In this document: positions 35,631 to 43,967 of the stretch, in pieces | Layout of the letters: the number at the start of each line of letters is the position of its first letter | Position numbering within the stretch: position 1 is the stretch's first letter | Origin: Acidisoma cellulosilyticum | GTDB lineage: Bacteria > Pseudomonadota > Alphaproteobacteria > Acetobacterales > Acetobacteraceae | NCBI RefSeq assembly: GCF_020621385.1 | Contig: NZ_JAESVA010000014.1 | Span: 1-64,000 of the forward strand | Reading direction: 5' to 3' | DNA: 64,000 nucleotides | Notes under the pieces: generated by a model | What the model was told of the DNA's origin: nothing | Database searches by the model: none | The model's input: only the letters and a program-made list of their open reading frames with translations | Position numbers and translations under genes: made by a program

Positions 35631-35648
35631 TAGTAAACCGCTTTACTA
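35631..35648. promoter_or_regulatory. LacI-type operator, site 2, in a divergent promoter
   Basis: TAGTAAACCGCTTTACTA is an 18-base palindrome with a mismatch only in the central bases. Its AGTAAACCG...TTTACT core equals the site at 28508. It lies 51 bases upstream of the system 2 ATPase (minus strand) and 66 bases upstream of the M20 deacylase (plus strand), so one site could control both directions. Confidence 0.8.
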
Positions 35649-35713
35649 TTGAGCGTCTGTGTCGCTACCCTGTCAAGCGCTGAAAACATTTGCCCCGAAA
35701 GAACCTGCGTCCG

Positions 35714-37039
35714 ATGGGTAATGCTGCCTCCGATGCCACCCTGATTGCCGATGCGGTCGAAGCAGCGGCCGACAGGATCGTGGCGAGCTTGACCGATCTG
35801 ATCGCCTTCCAATCCGTCTCCCGGCCTGATCCGGCGCCGGCGGGACCGGGGGAGGAGCCGTGCCAGCGCTACCTGCAAGCACGTCTGGATGCGCTCGGGT
35901 TCGAGACGGAGCTGTGGGAGCCTGATCCCGCGCCGCTGTTGGAGAAATATCGCGGCCGGCCCGGCGCCATTGAAGGGCGACGCTTCGAACGGCGGCCCAA
36001 TCTCGGCGGTCGCAAGCGCGGCTTGGGCGGCGGTCGGTCGCTGTTGCTCACCGGGCATATCGATGTCGTGCCGACAGGGCCGATCGAGCATTGGCGCAGC
36101 GGGCCTTTTGAGCCATTGGTGAAAGACGGCGCGGTTTACGGACGCGGCGCGGTGGACATGAAGGGCGGTGTCGCCGCCATGCTCATGGCTTGCGAAATCC
36201 TCCATGAACTCGGCATCCCGCTCAAAGGCGATATCGTGTTTTCCACCGTCTGCGACGAGGAAATTTGCAGCATGGGTGCGCTGGCCCATGCCGATCGCGG
36301 CTATACGGCGGATGCCGGCATCATGACGGAGCCGACGGCCAACCGCATCGCGCCGATCTGTTTCGGCATTCTATGGGGCAGGATTATCATCGACGGTATC
36401 GGCGGCCATGCCGAACTGACGCCGCGCAATTGGAATGCGGGCGGGCCGGTGGATGCGATCGAGCTTTGCCGGCAGGTTCTGAACGGGATCGACCTCATCA
36501 ACCGGCGCTGGATGTATGATCCCCGCAAGCGCCATCCCTTGATGGAGGCTCCCGCCAATATCATGGCGACGCAGATCCGCGCGGGCGAACATCCGTCATC
36601 CACCGCCGGGCGCGCGGAAATCGTGATCGATGTAAAATACCTGCCGGTGGAGCGCGATGCGCTCGGCCGTGGCAGCCATGTCGCGGCGGAGGTCGACGCG
36701 TTCCTGGCGCAAATCTGCCAGGCGGATCCTTATTTGCGCGCGCATCCCGCACGCATCGAATGGTTTCTGGATGCCGATTGCACCGAGGTGCCGTCTGACC
36801 ATGCCTTCGTCACCTGCCTGCAGGCGGCGGTGACGGAAAGCGGGTTGTCGCCGCTGCTGACGGGCTTTTCCTCGCATAGCGATATCGGCATCCCGACGGA
36901 TATCGGCGGCACGCCGACCGTCAATTTCGGGCCGGGCGAGCCAAGCCAGGCGCATCAGCCGAATGAGCATGTCATGGTCAAGGATCTTGTCGCCTGCACC
37001 CGCGCCCTGGCGCTGGCGATCGCGGATTGGTGTGGTTGA
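35714..37039 (+). CDS. M20-family ArgE/DapE-like deacylase
   Basis: A 441-residue zinc-dependent aminoacylase/deacetylase. The metal site is visible as LLTGHIDVVP (His and Asp), GRGAVDMKGGVAAML (bridging Asp) and TVCDEEICSMG (catalytic Glu-Glu). The dimerisation domain lies in between, and GFSSHSDIGIPTDIGGTPTVNFGPG near the C-terminus ends the catalytic fold. M20 enzymes of this group remove acyl groups from amino acids or amino sugars. Start ATG 35714 (MGNAASDATLIADAV). First gene of the unit with importer 3; its enzyme suggests an acylated amine or amino-sugar substrate (inference). Confidence 0.88.
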   Translation: MGNAASDATLIADAVEAAADRIVASLTDLIAFQSVSRPDPAPAGPGEEPCQRYLQARLDALGFETELWEPDPAPLLEKYRGRPGAIEGRRFERRPNLGGRKRGLGGGRSLLLTGHIDVVPTGPIEHWRSGPFEPLVKDGAVYGRGAVDMKGGVAAMLMACEILHELGIPLKGDIVFSTVCDEEICSMGALAHADRGYTADAGIMTEPTANRIAPICFGILWGRIIIDGIGGHAELTPRNWNAGGPVDAIELCRQVLNGIDLINRRWMYDPRKRHPLMEAPANIMATQIRAGEHPSSTAGRAEIVIDVKYLPVERDALGRGSHVAAEVDAFLAQICQADPYLRAHPARIEWFLDADCTEVPSDHAFVTCLQAAVTESGLSPLLTGFSSHSDIGIPTDIGGTPTVNFGPGEPSQAHQPNEHVMVKDLVACTRALALAIADWCG

Positions 37040-37047
37040 GCGCTGGG

Positions 37048-37824
37048 ATGGACAAGGCAGACCCCTTCATTCGCGCGCGCGGCATCGGCAAGCATTTCGG
37101 TGGTGTCACCGCACTCGCCGATGTCGACATGGATATTCGTGAAGGCGAAGTGCTGGCGCTGCTGGGCGACAATGGTGCCGGCAAATCGACCTTCGTCAAA
37201 GTGCTGGCCGGCGCACATCAACAGAATGAAGGCGTGTTGGAAGTCGCCGGCAGGTCAGTCGTTTTTGCTTCGCCGCAGGATGCGGCGGGCAGCGGCATTG
37301 CCACGATCTTTCAGGAACTTGCGTTGTCGGACAATCTGACGGTGACGGAGAACATTTTTCTTGGCCGGGAATTGACGACGAAAGTCGCGGGCTTTCCGAT
37401 TCTGCGCCGGGCAGAGATGCGCCGCCGCGCCATAGCACTTCTGCAGGAGTTGGAAGCGCATATTCCGGACCCGGACCGCCCGGTCGCAGGACTCTCCGGC
37501 GGGCAGCGACAGGCCGTCGCCATCTGCCGCGCGCTGAATATCAATGCCCGTCTTGTCATCATGGATGAGCCGACGGCGGCCCTGGCGGTTGCCGAGACGC
37601 GCAAAGTGCTGACGCTGGTGCGCCGCCTGGCGGAACGCGGCTGCGCGGTCGTGCTGATCAGCCACAATATCGCCGATGTCATGGCGGTCGCGGACCGCAT
37701 GATCGTCTTCCGCCGTGGTCGCAAGATTGCTGAGACAACAAGGCCGGACACCCATGCGGAGGAGCTGGTCTCCTTCATCACCGGTGCCCATCCCAGCCTG
37801 CGGGTTCTGGAACAGGCCCACTGA
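37048..37824 (+). CDS. Sugar ABC importer ATP-binding protein, system 3
   Basis: A 258-residue single-domain FrcA-type ATPase. Walker A GDNGAGKST (about 39-47), LSGGQRQAVAICRA and LVIMDEPTAAL are intact. The start ATG 37048 is 8 bases after the deacylase stop. A 5-bp hairpin plus T-run follows its stop codon, before the binding-protein gene. Confidence 0.92.
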   Translation: MDKADPFIRARGIGKHFGGVTALADVDMDIREGEVLALLGDNGAGKSTFVKVLAGAHQQNEGVLEVAGRSVVFASPQDAAGSGIATIFQELALSDNLTVTENIFLGRELTTKVAGFPILRRAEMRRRAIALLQELEAHIPDPDRPVAGLSGGQRQAVAICRALNINARLVIMDEPTAALAVAETRKVLTLVRRLAERGCAVVLISHNIADVMAVADRMIVFRRGRKIAETTRPDTHAEELVSFITGAHPSLRVLEQAH

Positions 37825-37835
37825 CGGCCTTTTTT
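37814..37835 (+). terminator. Weak terminator-like hairpin within the system 3 operon
   Basis: AGGCC-CACTGAC-GGCCT followed by six Ts, overlapping the ATPase stop codon. A short stem with a T-run could be a partial terminator that separates the deacylase/ATPase from the binding protein and the two permeases. Confidence 0.4.
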
Positions 37836-37860
37836 ACTCACCATCAGCATGAGGAACGAT

Positions 37861-38862
37861 ATGCGTAAGCTCCGTACTGCCTGGCTTAAAAGCGCTGCTT
37901 TCGGCGCGGCCCTTGCTTTGTCGCCTCTCGCCGCTGGCGCGCAGGCGGCGGATCTGCCGAGCGTCGCCTTCGTGCCGCAACTGACCGGCATTCCCTATTT
38001 CAATGCCATGCAGGCAGGCGGTGAGAAGGCGGCTAAAGAATTCGGTGTGCATTTCATCTATACCGGACCAGTCGACGCCAATCCGGTCGATCAGCTGCAG
38101 ATCGTGCAGAATCTTGTCAACCAGGGCGTGCAGGCGATCAGCGTCAGCATTCTGGACGCCTCCTCTCTCGCGCCCGTCGTGGCGCAAGCCAAGGCGAAGG
38201 GGCTGAAGCTTTTCACGAGTGACAGTGACGCACCCAAAAGCGGCCGCGCCGTCTATGTCGCGCAAGCAACGGACGAAGGCTTGGCCGATACGCTGATCGA
38301 TGAACTGGTCAAGCGCACCGGATCCAAGGCCAGCATCGGCATCGTCTCGGGCGATTCCACCAGTTCCAACCTCAATACCTGGATCAGTCTGATGCAGGCG
38401 CGGGTGAAGGCGAAATATCCGGGCATCCGCCTGCTCGCGCCGCAATTCGCGGGTGGTTCGGCCGATCGTGCGGATCAGCTGGCCAGCGATCTGATGACCG
38501 CGCATCCGGACCTCAAGGGGCTCATCGCGGTCGCGTCCAGCACTTGCCCCGGCGTCGGTCAGGCCATCGAGACGGCGGGCAAGATCGGTGCGGTGATCGG
38601 CACCGGCTATTGCAGCCCCAATACCGTGCGTTCCTACATCAAAAGCGGGTCCTTCGGTTTCTCGGTCCTGTGGGATCCGGCGGCACTCGGCTATCTCACC
38701 GTCTGGGCCGGCAAACAACTGATCGACAACAAGCCCTTCGCGGCCAGCAATAGCGTGCCGGGCATGGCTCAGCCCATTATCTATGACGCCGGGACGGGCA
38801 TTCTGCTTCTGGGCGCGCCCACTGTCTTCACGAAAGACAATGTCGACAAATTCAACTTCTAA
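37861..38862 (+). CDS. Sugar ABC importer periplasmic binding protein, system 3
   Basis: A 333-residue binding protein of the LsrB/RhaS-like RbsB branch. The Sec signal peptide MRKLRTAWLKSAAFGAALALSPLAAGAQA is cleaved near residue 29. The mature part has LPSVAFVPQLTGIPYFNAMQAGGEKAAKEFGVHF, AISVSILDASSLAPVVAQAKAKG and IAVASSTCPGVGQAIETAGK. GTGYCSPNTVRSYIKSG resembles the autoinducer-2/rhamnose binders. A GAGGA ribosome site lies 5 bases before the ATG. Confidence 0.9.
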   Translation: MRKLRTAWLKSAAFGAALALSPLAAGAQAADLPSVAFVPQLTGIPYFNAMQAGGEKAAKEFGVHFIYTGPVDANPVDQLQIVQNLVNQGVQAISVSILDASSLAPVVAQAKAKGLKLFTSDSDAPKSGRAVYVAQATDEGLADTLIDELVKRTGSKASIGIVSGDSTSSNLNTWISLMQARVKAKYPGIRLLAPQFAGGSADRADQLASDLMTAHPDLKGLIAVASSTCPGVGQAIETAGKIGAVIGTGYCSPNTVRSYIKSGSFGFSVLWDPAALGYLTVWAGKQLIDNKPFAASNSVPGMAQPIIYDAGTGILLLGAPTVFTKDNVDKFNF

Positions 38863-38863
38863 G

Positions 38864-39853
38864 ATGGCCGCTTCGCCGGCAAGTCTGAGATTGGTCCGCG
38901 CGGCGGGTGGGCGCGAACTGACGCTGCTCGCCGGCTGTCTGCTGACGGTGCTCGTGTTTTCGCTGGCCTCGCCGTATTTTCTGCTGGCGGCCAATCTCGC
39001 CACGATCATGCGCAATAGCGTGGAGCTGTTGATCATCGGTCTGGGCATGACCTTTGTGCTGGCAATCGGTGGTATCGATGTCTCGGTCGGGCTTGTCATG
39101 GGCCTGGGCGCCATCGGCGTGGGGCAGGCGCTCCTCGCCGGTCTGCCGCTCTGGCTGGTGGTGCTGATCGGGCCGCTGTGTGGCACGCTGATCGGCGCCA
39201 TCACCGGCAGCGTCATCGTCTTCGGGCGTATCCCGGCGATTGTCGCGACCATCGGGCTGCTTGGCATCTATCGCACGGCGATCTACGCGCTGCTCGGTGG
39301 CAGCTGGCTGTCAGGCCTGCCGACGGGTCTGACGACGCTCGTGCGCATGACGCCGGCCGGTGTGCCTTTGCCGGTGATTGTCATTCTGCTGCTTTACCTG
39401 CTCGCCTATCTGCTGCTGCGCTGGACGCCCTTCGGGCTGCATATCCTCGCAGTCGGGCAGGATGAGGCGCGCGCGCGCCTTGCCGGTGTTGCCGTCCGGC
39501 GCGTGCGCTTTCTGGCCTATCTCGCCAGCGGCTGCCTTTGCGGTATCGCCGCCGTCTCCTATGTCGGCACCTACCGCAATGTGGAAATGACGACGGGTGC
39601 CAGCATGTCGCTGGATGCCATCGCCGCTGTGGTGCTGGGCGGCACCAGCATCCTGGGCGGTCGCGCGTCCTTGCTGGGCACCCTGCTGGGCGTGGTGCTG
39701 CTGCGCATGCTGGTGAACGGCTTCACGCTGATCGGCGTGCCGTCGCTATGGCAGAGCGTCGTCACGGGCGTGCTGCTGCTGGCCGCCCTCATCGCGGAAA
39801 ATCTGGTGAGCGGACAAATTCCCTGGCACCGCCTGCGGCGGGGGGCGGCATGA
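38864..39853 (+). CDS. CUT2-type ABC importer permease A, system 3
   Basis: A 329-residue RbsC/LsrC-like permease. FVLAIGGIDVSVGLVMGLGAIG (about 61-82), GRIPAIVATIGLLGIY and LDAIAAVVLGGTSILGGRASL are the core motifs. Begins 1 base after the binding-protein stop, overlaps permease B (ATGA). Carrying two permease genes is characteristic of LsrC/LsrD-type heterodimeric importers. Confidence 0.9.
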   Translation: MAASPASLRLVRAAGGRELTLLAGCLLTVLVFSLASPYFLLAANLATIMRNSVELLIIGLGMTFVLAIGGIDVSVGLVMGLGAIGVGQALLAGLPLWLVVLIGPLCGTLIGAITGSVIVFGRIPAIVATIGLLGIYRTAIYALLGGSWLSGLPTGLTTLVRMTPAGVPLPVIVILLLYLLAYLLLRWTPFGLHILAVGQDEARARLAGVAVRRVRFLAYLASGCLCGIAAVSYVGTYRNVEMTTGASMSLDAIAAVVLGGTSILGGRASLLGTLLGVVLLRMLVNGFTLIGVPSLWQSVVTGVLLLAALIAENLVSGQIPWHRLRRGAA

Positions 39854-40797
39854 AAAACCCGCATCATCGCAGCCTGCTTCTGCTGGCGACACTTTGGCTT
39901 GTCATGCTGCTGATCTTCGTCCTGATCAGGCCGGCTATTCTGCAGCTGTCGATGGCGGAAAGCGTGCTGCACTTCAGCTCCATGCTCGCCCTTGTCGGGC
40001 TGGGTCAGGCGCTGCTCATTCTCAGCGGCGCGGGCATGGATATTTCCGTAGGCGGCATGGTGTCGCTGACCGCGATCCTGACCATGATGGCGGTGCAGGC
40101 GGGTGTTCCGGCGGCGCTGATCCCGCTCCTGGCACTGGTGATCGGTCTGTGTCTGGGCCTCGTCAACGGCGTTCTCGTTATCTCCTGCCGGTTGCTGTCC
40201 TTGATCGCGACACTCGGCACCATGTTCGCCTATGGCGGTCTGGCGCTTGCGCTGACGGGTGGCGCCACCGTCAGTGGCGTGCCCGGCTGGCTGCTGCCCT
40301 GGGGGCGTGGCACGCTGCTGGGCATCCCCGCGCATTTTCTGACGACCGTTATGCCGGCTTATCTGATCGCGGCCGCCGTGCTTGCGCTGACACCGCTCGG
40401 GCGCTGGATTCTCGCCATGGGCAATAACGAGCGCTCGGCGCGGCTGGTCGGCATTCCGGTCGGGCGTATCCGCTTCATCCTCTACGGCGTCAGCGGGTTA
40501 CTGTCGGGCTTGGCGGCCTTGATCTCGCTCGCCTGGTTCGGCAGCGGTCGGCCGGATATCGGCACGAATATGGAGCTGGAATCGCTCGCCGCCGTTCTGC
40601 TCGGTGGTGTTGCCATCGCGGGCGGGCGCGGTGGCGTCGGCGGTGTCTTGGCCGCGGTGCTGCTGGTCGTCGGCCTGCAGGCGGGGCTGCAATATCTCAA
40701 TATCAGCAGCAGCTGGCAGTTGGGCGTCGTCGGCCTATTGTTGATCCTAGCATTGCTGTCCGATCGCCTGCCCTGGCGCTTCGCCAAACGGGTCTAA
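39850..40797 (+). CDS. CUT2-type ABC importer permease B, system 3
   Basis: A 315-residue permease, diverged from permease A and probably its heterodimer partner. Core motifs are LLILSGAGMDISVGGMVSL (about 55-73), CRLLSLIATLGTMFAYGG, GRWILAMGNNERSARLVGI and LESLAAVLLGGVAIAGGRGG. ATGA overlap at the start. Last gene of the unit. Confidence 0.9.
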   Translation: MKNPHHRSLLLLATLWLVMLLIFVLIRPAILQLSMAESVLHFSSMLALVGLGQALLILSGAGMDISVGGMVSLTAILTMMAVQAGVPAALIPLLALVIGLCLGLVNGVLVISCRLLSLIATLGTMFAYGGLALALTGGATVSGVPGWLLPWGRGTLLGIPAHFLTTVMPAYLIAAAVLALTPLGRWILAMGNNERSARLVGIPVGRIRFILYGVSGLLSGLAALISLAWFGSGRPDIGTNMELESLAAVLLGGVAIAGGRGGVGGVLAAVLLVVGLQAGLQYLNISSSWQLGVVGLLLILALLSDRLPWRFAKRV

Positions 40798-40799
40798 GG

Positions 40800-41120
40800 T
40801 CAGCGGCTCCGCAGCCGGTCCAGCCGCAGCCGGTCGCGACTATCCGTCAGTCGATGGATGACCAGGAAGACAGCGGTAAAGGCCCCGCAGCAATTGCCGC
40901 CGAATTGCGGGCCAGACATCCTTTCCCTTGATTTGCCGTTCGGGAAAACGCTGCCGCCCGTCTCATCAAGGTCGGCCAACATACGCAGCAACAGGCTTTT
41001 GCCGATTCCGGAGGGGCCGGAGATGACCAGGCATTCGCCCGCGCCGAGCACGAACGAAAAAGGGCCACCCGGCGAGGGGCTGGCCTGCTTGCCATATAGG
41101 TTCCGCACGTCCAGCAGCAT
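40800..41120 (-). pseudogene. Truncated/internally deleted ABC ATPase remnant (YbbL-like)
   Basis: About 106 codons open from MLLDVRNLYG. The N-terminal ~75 residues look like a YbbL-type ABC ATPase, including Walker A ISGPSGIGKSLLLRMLADLDETGG. The sequence then jumps to a tail (AVFLVIHRLTDSRDRLRLDRL) resembling the last 20 residues of such proteins. The signature motif and Walker B are gone. A ~300-base internal deletion is the simplest explanation (inference); a partner membrane protein is not present. Confidence 0.7.
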
Positions 41121-41181
41121 CGTCCCACCTCGTCGGGCTTTATAGACGGGGGCGGGCAGTTCGGAAAGGAACCGGCGCGGC

Positions 41182-41697
41182 CTATCCCCCCATGCCCAGC
41201 GTATCGCTTTGATAGGCAAGACGCAGTTTCCGTAAAATCCGGCTCAGATTGGTTTTTTCGCGATCGGAGAGCGGGGCGAAGAAGGTCTCGTCATAGGTTT
41301 GGGCAATCGCCATGAAGCGTTTGACGCTGGCACGGCCTTGCGCCGTCAGCACCAACTCATAGCGCCGCCGCTCCTCCGGGTGGCGCTTGCGCAGGACCAG
41401 CTTTTCCGCTTCCAGGTGGTCGATGATCCGCACCATGGCCGGGCGGTCCTTGCTCAGCACGCGACCGATGTCGGACTGGCTCATGCCGGGATTGGCGGCG
41501 ATCAGCATCAGCGTCGTCAGCTTGCCGGTGCCCCCGGCCAGCGGCGTCGGCGCGAAGGCCTCGTCATAGGCGCGGTTCACCGCCAGAACCAGCATGCGCA
41601 TATGAAAGCTGAGCAGATCGGTCAGTGGGGAAATATCCAGCAAAGCAGGCTTGGCCTCGGCCCTGCTGCCCCTGGCCTTTGGTTGGTGTGCGCTCAA
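41182..41697 (-). CDS. MarR-family transcriptional regulator
   Basis: A 171-residue winged-helix regulator. The N-tail is followed by dimerisation helix LLSFHMRMLVLAVNRAYDEAF. The DNA-binding helix region MSQSDIGRVLSKDRPAMVRIIDHLEAEKLV is at about 72-101, and the wing LRKRHPEERRRYELVLTAQGR at about 102-122. It is divergent from the flavoprotein/ABC unit at 41855; the palindromes in between are its likely operators, and it probably regulates that unit through a small ligand. Confidence 0.9.
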   Translation of the reverse strand: MSAHQPKARGSRAEAKPALLDISPLTDLLSFHMRMLVLAVNRAYDEAFAPTPLAGGTGKLTTLMLIAANPGMSQSDIGRVLSKDRPAMVRIIDHLEAEKLVLRKRHPEERRRYELVLTAQGRASVKRFMAIAQTYDETFFAPLSDREKTNLSRILRKLRLAYQSDTLGMGG

Positions 41698-41785
41698 AGA
41701 ATAATCATCCTGCTGCCTCTCGGTCGGAATGACGCTTCAATTTTCAGCGCTTTCCCATTTTTTCGACCCTAGCATGAATATTAAT

Positions 41786-41809
41786 GTTGCATGCGACAAC
41801 AATTTTGTT
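41786..41809. promoter_or_regulatory. Candidate MarR operator region
   Basis: Two overlapping inverted repeats lie 89 bases from the MarR start and 46 bases before the flavoprotein start: GTTGCATGCGACAAC with GTTG/CAAC arms (41786-41800) and AACAA-TT-TTGTT (41798-41809). The size and TTG/CAA-rich arms fit the MarR family. Confidence 0.5.
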
Positions 41810-41854
41810 AGCGTGAGGCAGGCGTAAACCCTTTTACTCCCGGGTGAGGTCGAG

Positions 41855-43009
41855 ATGTTCGATGTGGTCATCATCGGGGCCGGCATCAGCGGTGCCGCGA
41901 CGGCTTATGAATTGTCCAAGGCGGGTCATAAGGTCGCGGTGATCGACCGTTACGGTCCGGCGGCTATGGCCTCGGGCTGGACGCTGGCGGGTGTGCGCCA
42001 ATCGGGGCGTGACCCGGCGGAACTGCCGCTGGCCCGCGCGGCCGTCGATATCTGGGGCAATCTTCACGAAGTTCTGGATGCGCCGACGCATTATCGTCGT
42101 GGCGGCAATCTGCGGCTTGGCCGCACGGAGGAGGAACTCGCCTCTCTTTGCGCCATCGTCGATGAGCAATCGGCCAAGGGATTGCCGATCAGGTTTCTGG
42201 ATGGGCTCGACGCGGTGCGGGATGTCGCGCCCGCCGTTGCCCCGCATATCACCGGCGCGTCCTATTGTACGACGGACGGCCATGCGGACCCGACCGCGAC
42301 GGTGAACGCTTTCCTTGCCGCCGCCGAACGTCTTGGCGCCACCATGCGCTTCGGCGAGGCGGTGGTCGCGATCGAGGTGGAGGAAGGTCAGGTCACCGGT
42401 GTTCGCACCACGCGGGATCGCATCGCGGCCGGTCAGGTCGTGCTGGCCGGCGGCATATTCGGCAATGATTTGCTCAATCCGCTGGGGCTGAACGTGCCGT
42501 TGAAAGTGCGGCTTGTTTCTGTCGTCAGAACAAGGCCGGTGGCGCCGATCTTGGAACAGGTCATCGGTGTCGCCAATGCGGAATGTGCCGGCCGGCAGGA
42601 AGTGACAGGCCGTTTCCGCTTTACCAGCGGCATCGACGATTGGAATGGCAATATCGAAGACGGAGACAGGCCGCGCGTGCGGCCGACGACGCGCGATATC
42701 GCGGCAACCATTCAGCTTTTCGGCAGCCTGATCCCGCCGGCTTTCGATGCCGAGGTCGAGGATATCTGGGGTGGTCTGATTGACCAGACACCGGATGCGC
42801 TGCCCGTCATTCAGCGTGCCGGCAGCCCGGACGGGCTGGTCATCGCCATGGGCTTTTCCGGACATGGATTCTGCCTCGGGCCCGTCACCGGCAAGATCTG
42901 CGCGGCCTTGGTGGAAGGGCGCGATACGGGTTTCGATCTGGCACCTTTCATGATCGAACGCTTCGCGCGCCGGAACGATAAGACCGCATCACTCTCTCTG
43001 CACGGCTGA
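41855..43009 (+). CDS. FAD-dependent oxidoreductase, DAO family, copy 1
   Basis: A 384-residue flavoprotein related to D-amino-acid and sarcosine oxidase beta-type enzymes. N-terminal FAD motif VVIIGAGISGAATAYELSKAG (about 4-24) with the acidic end VIDRYG. ASGWTLAGVRQSGRDPAELPLAR and QVVLAGGIFGNDLLNPLGL are in the substrate domain. The C-terminal GLVIAMGFSGHGFCLGPVTGKICAALVEG closes the FAD fold. A 30-base run precedes the first dipeptide-type permease. The substrate is presumably an amine or D-amino-acid derivative brought in by the importer (inference). Confidence 0.85.
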   Translation: MFDVVIIGAGISGAATAYELSKAGHKVAVIDRYGPAAMASGWTLAGVRQSGRDPAELPLARAAVDIWGNLHEVLDAPTHYRRGGNLRLGRTEEELASLCAIVDEQSAKGLPIRFLDGLDAVRDVAPAVAPHITGASYCTTDGHADPTATVNAFLAAAERLGATMRFGEAVVAIEVEEGQVTGVRTTRDRIAAGQVVLAGGIFGNDLLNPLGLNVPLKVRLVSVVRTRPVAPILEQVIGVANAECAGRQEVTGRFRFTSGIDDWNGNIEDGDRPRVRPTTRDIAATIQLFGSLIPPAFDAEVEDIWGGLIDQTPDALPVIQRAGSPDGLVIAMGFSGHGFCLGPVTGKICAALVEGRDTGFDLAPFMIERFARRNDKTASLSLHG

Positions 43010-43016
43010 GCGCGGC

Positions 43017-43967
43017 ATGGCGCGCTATCTTCTAAGCCGCATAGGACAAAGCCTTTTTCTGCTTTTGATTGTTTCGATCATCGGCTTTGCCCTGCTGCAT
43101 CTCACGCCCGGCGGCCCGCTGTCGCAATTCGCGCTGACGCCGGGCATGACGGCGGCCGATCTGCACCGTATCGCGCATGAGATGGGGCTCGATCAGCCTC
43201 TGCCGATCCAATATCTCGTCTGGCTCTGGCATCTGTTGCAAGGCGATTGGGGACGGTCCTATCGCGATCAGGAACCGGTGCTGGCCATTATCGGGGAGCA
43301 TCTGCCCGCAACCTTGGAACTGATGGCGAGTTCGACCATTCTGGCGGTCATCATCGGCACCTGGGTCGGCGTGCTCAGCGCCATGCGGCGCTATTCGGTG
43401 GCGGATTACCTGGCGACCATCGGTGCCATGGTTGCCTTGTCGATTCCGACCTTCTGGTTCGGCCTTGTCGTCATCTATATCTTTTCCGTGTCGCTGGAAT
43501 GGCTGCCCTCGGGCGGGATAGCGACGATCGGCAATGGCTCCGTTCTGGATCTTGCGCGTCATCTCATTTTGCCTTGTGTCGTGCTCGCATTGGTCACGGT
43601 CGCGACCTGGAGCCGCTATATGCGCTCGGCAACTTTGGACGTCGCCGCACAGGATTACGTGCGTACCGCGCGCGCCAAGGGCCTGCGGCCTGGCCAGATC
43701 TTGCGGCAGCATATTCTGCGCAATGCCATGCTGCCCATGATCACCCTTGCGGGGTTGCAATTGCCGACGCTGCTGGGCGGTGCGCTGGTCGCGGAAACCG
43801 TCTTCACCTGGCCCGGCATGGGACGGCTGTTTCTCGATTCCCTCGGCTATCGCGATTATCCGGTCGTCATGGGGTTGCTGATGGTCTCTGCCATTCTCAC
43901 GCTGATCGGTAATCTGGCCGCGGACATCCTCTATGTCGTCTTCGACCCGCGGGTAAGGCTGGCATGA
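43017..43967 (+). CDS. Dipeptide/nickel-type ABC permease, DppB-like
   Basis: A 316-residue inner-membrane permease with six helices. N-terminal MARYLLSRIGQSLFLLLIVSIIGFALLHLTPGGP is typical of DppB/OppB. The EAA-loop signature reads YVRTARAKGLRPGQILRQHILRNAML (about 217-242), and the extreme C-terminus has ADILYVVFDPRVRL. Start 7 bases after the flavoprotein stop; overlaps DppC-like by 4 bases. Confidence 0.93.
   Translation: MARYLLSRIGQSLFLLLIVSIIGFALLHLTPGGPLSQFALTPGMTAADLHRIAHEMGLDQPLPIQYLVWLWHLLQGDWGRSYRDQEPVLAIIGEHLPATLELMASSTILAVIIGTWVGVLSAMRRYSVADYLATIGAMVALSIPTFWFGLVVIYIFSVSLEWLPSGGIATIGNGSVLDLARHLILPCVVLALVTVATWSRYMRSATLDVAAQDYVRTARAKGLRPGQILRQHILRNAMLPMITLAGLQLPTLLGGALVAETVFTWPGMGRLFLDSLGYRDYPVVMGLLMVSAILTLIGNLAADILYVVFDPRVRLA

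Noticed and set aside
21417-41120. Genomic island of phage or ICE origin
   Set aside because: No integrase, attachment-site repeat, tRNA junction or conjugation gene was found; composition by eye is like the rest.
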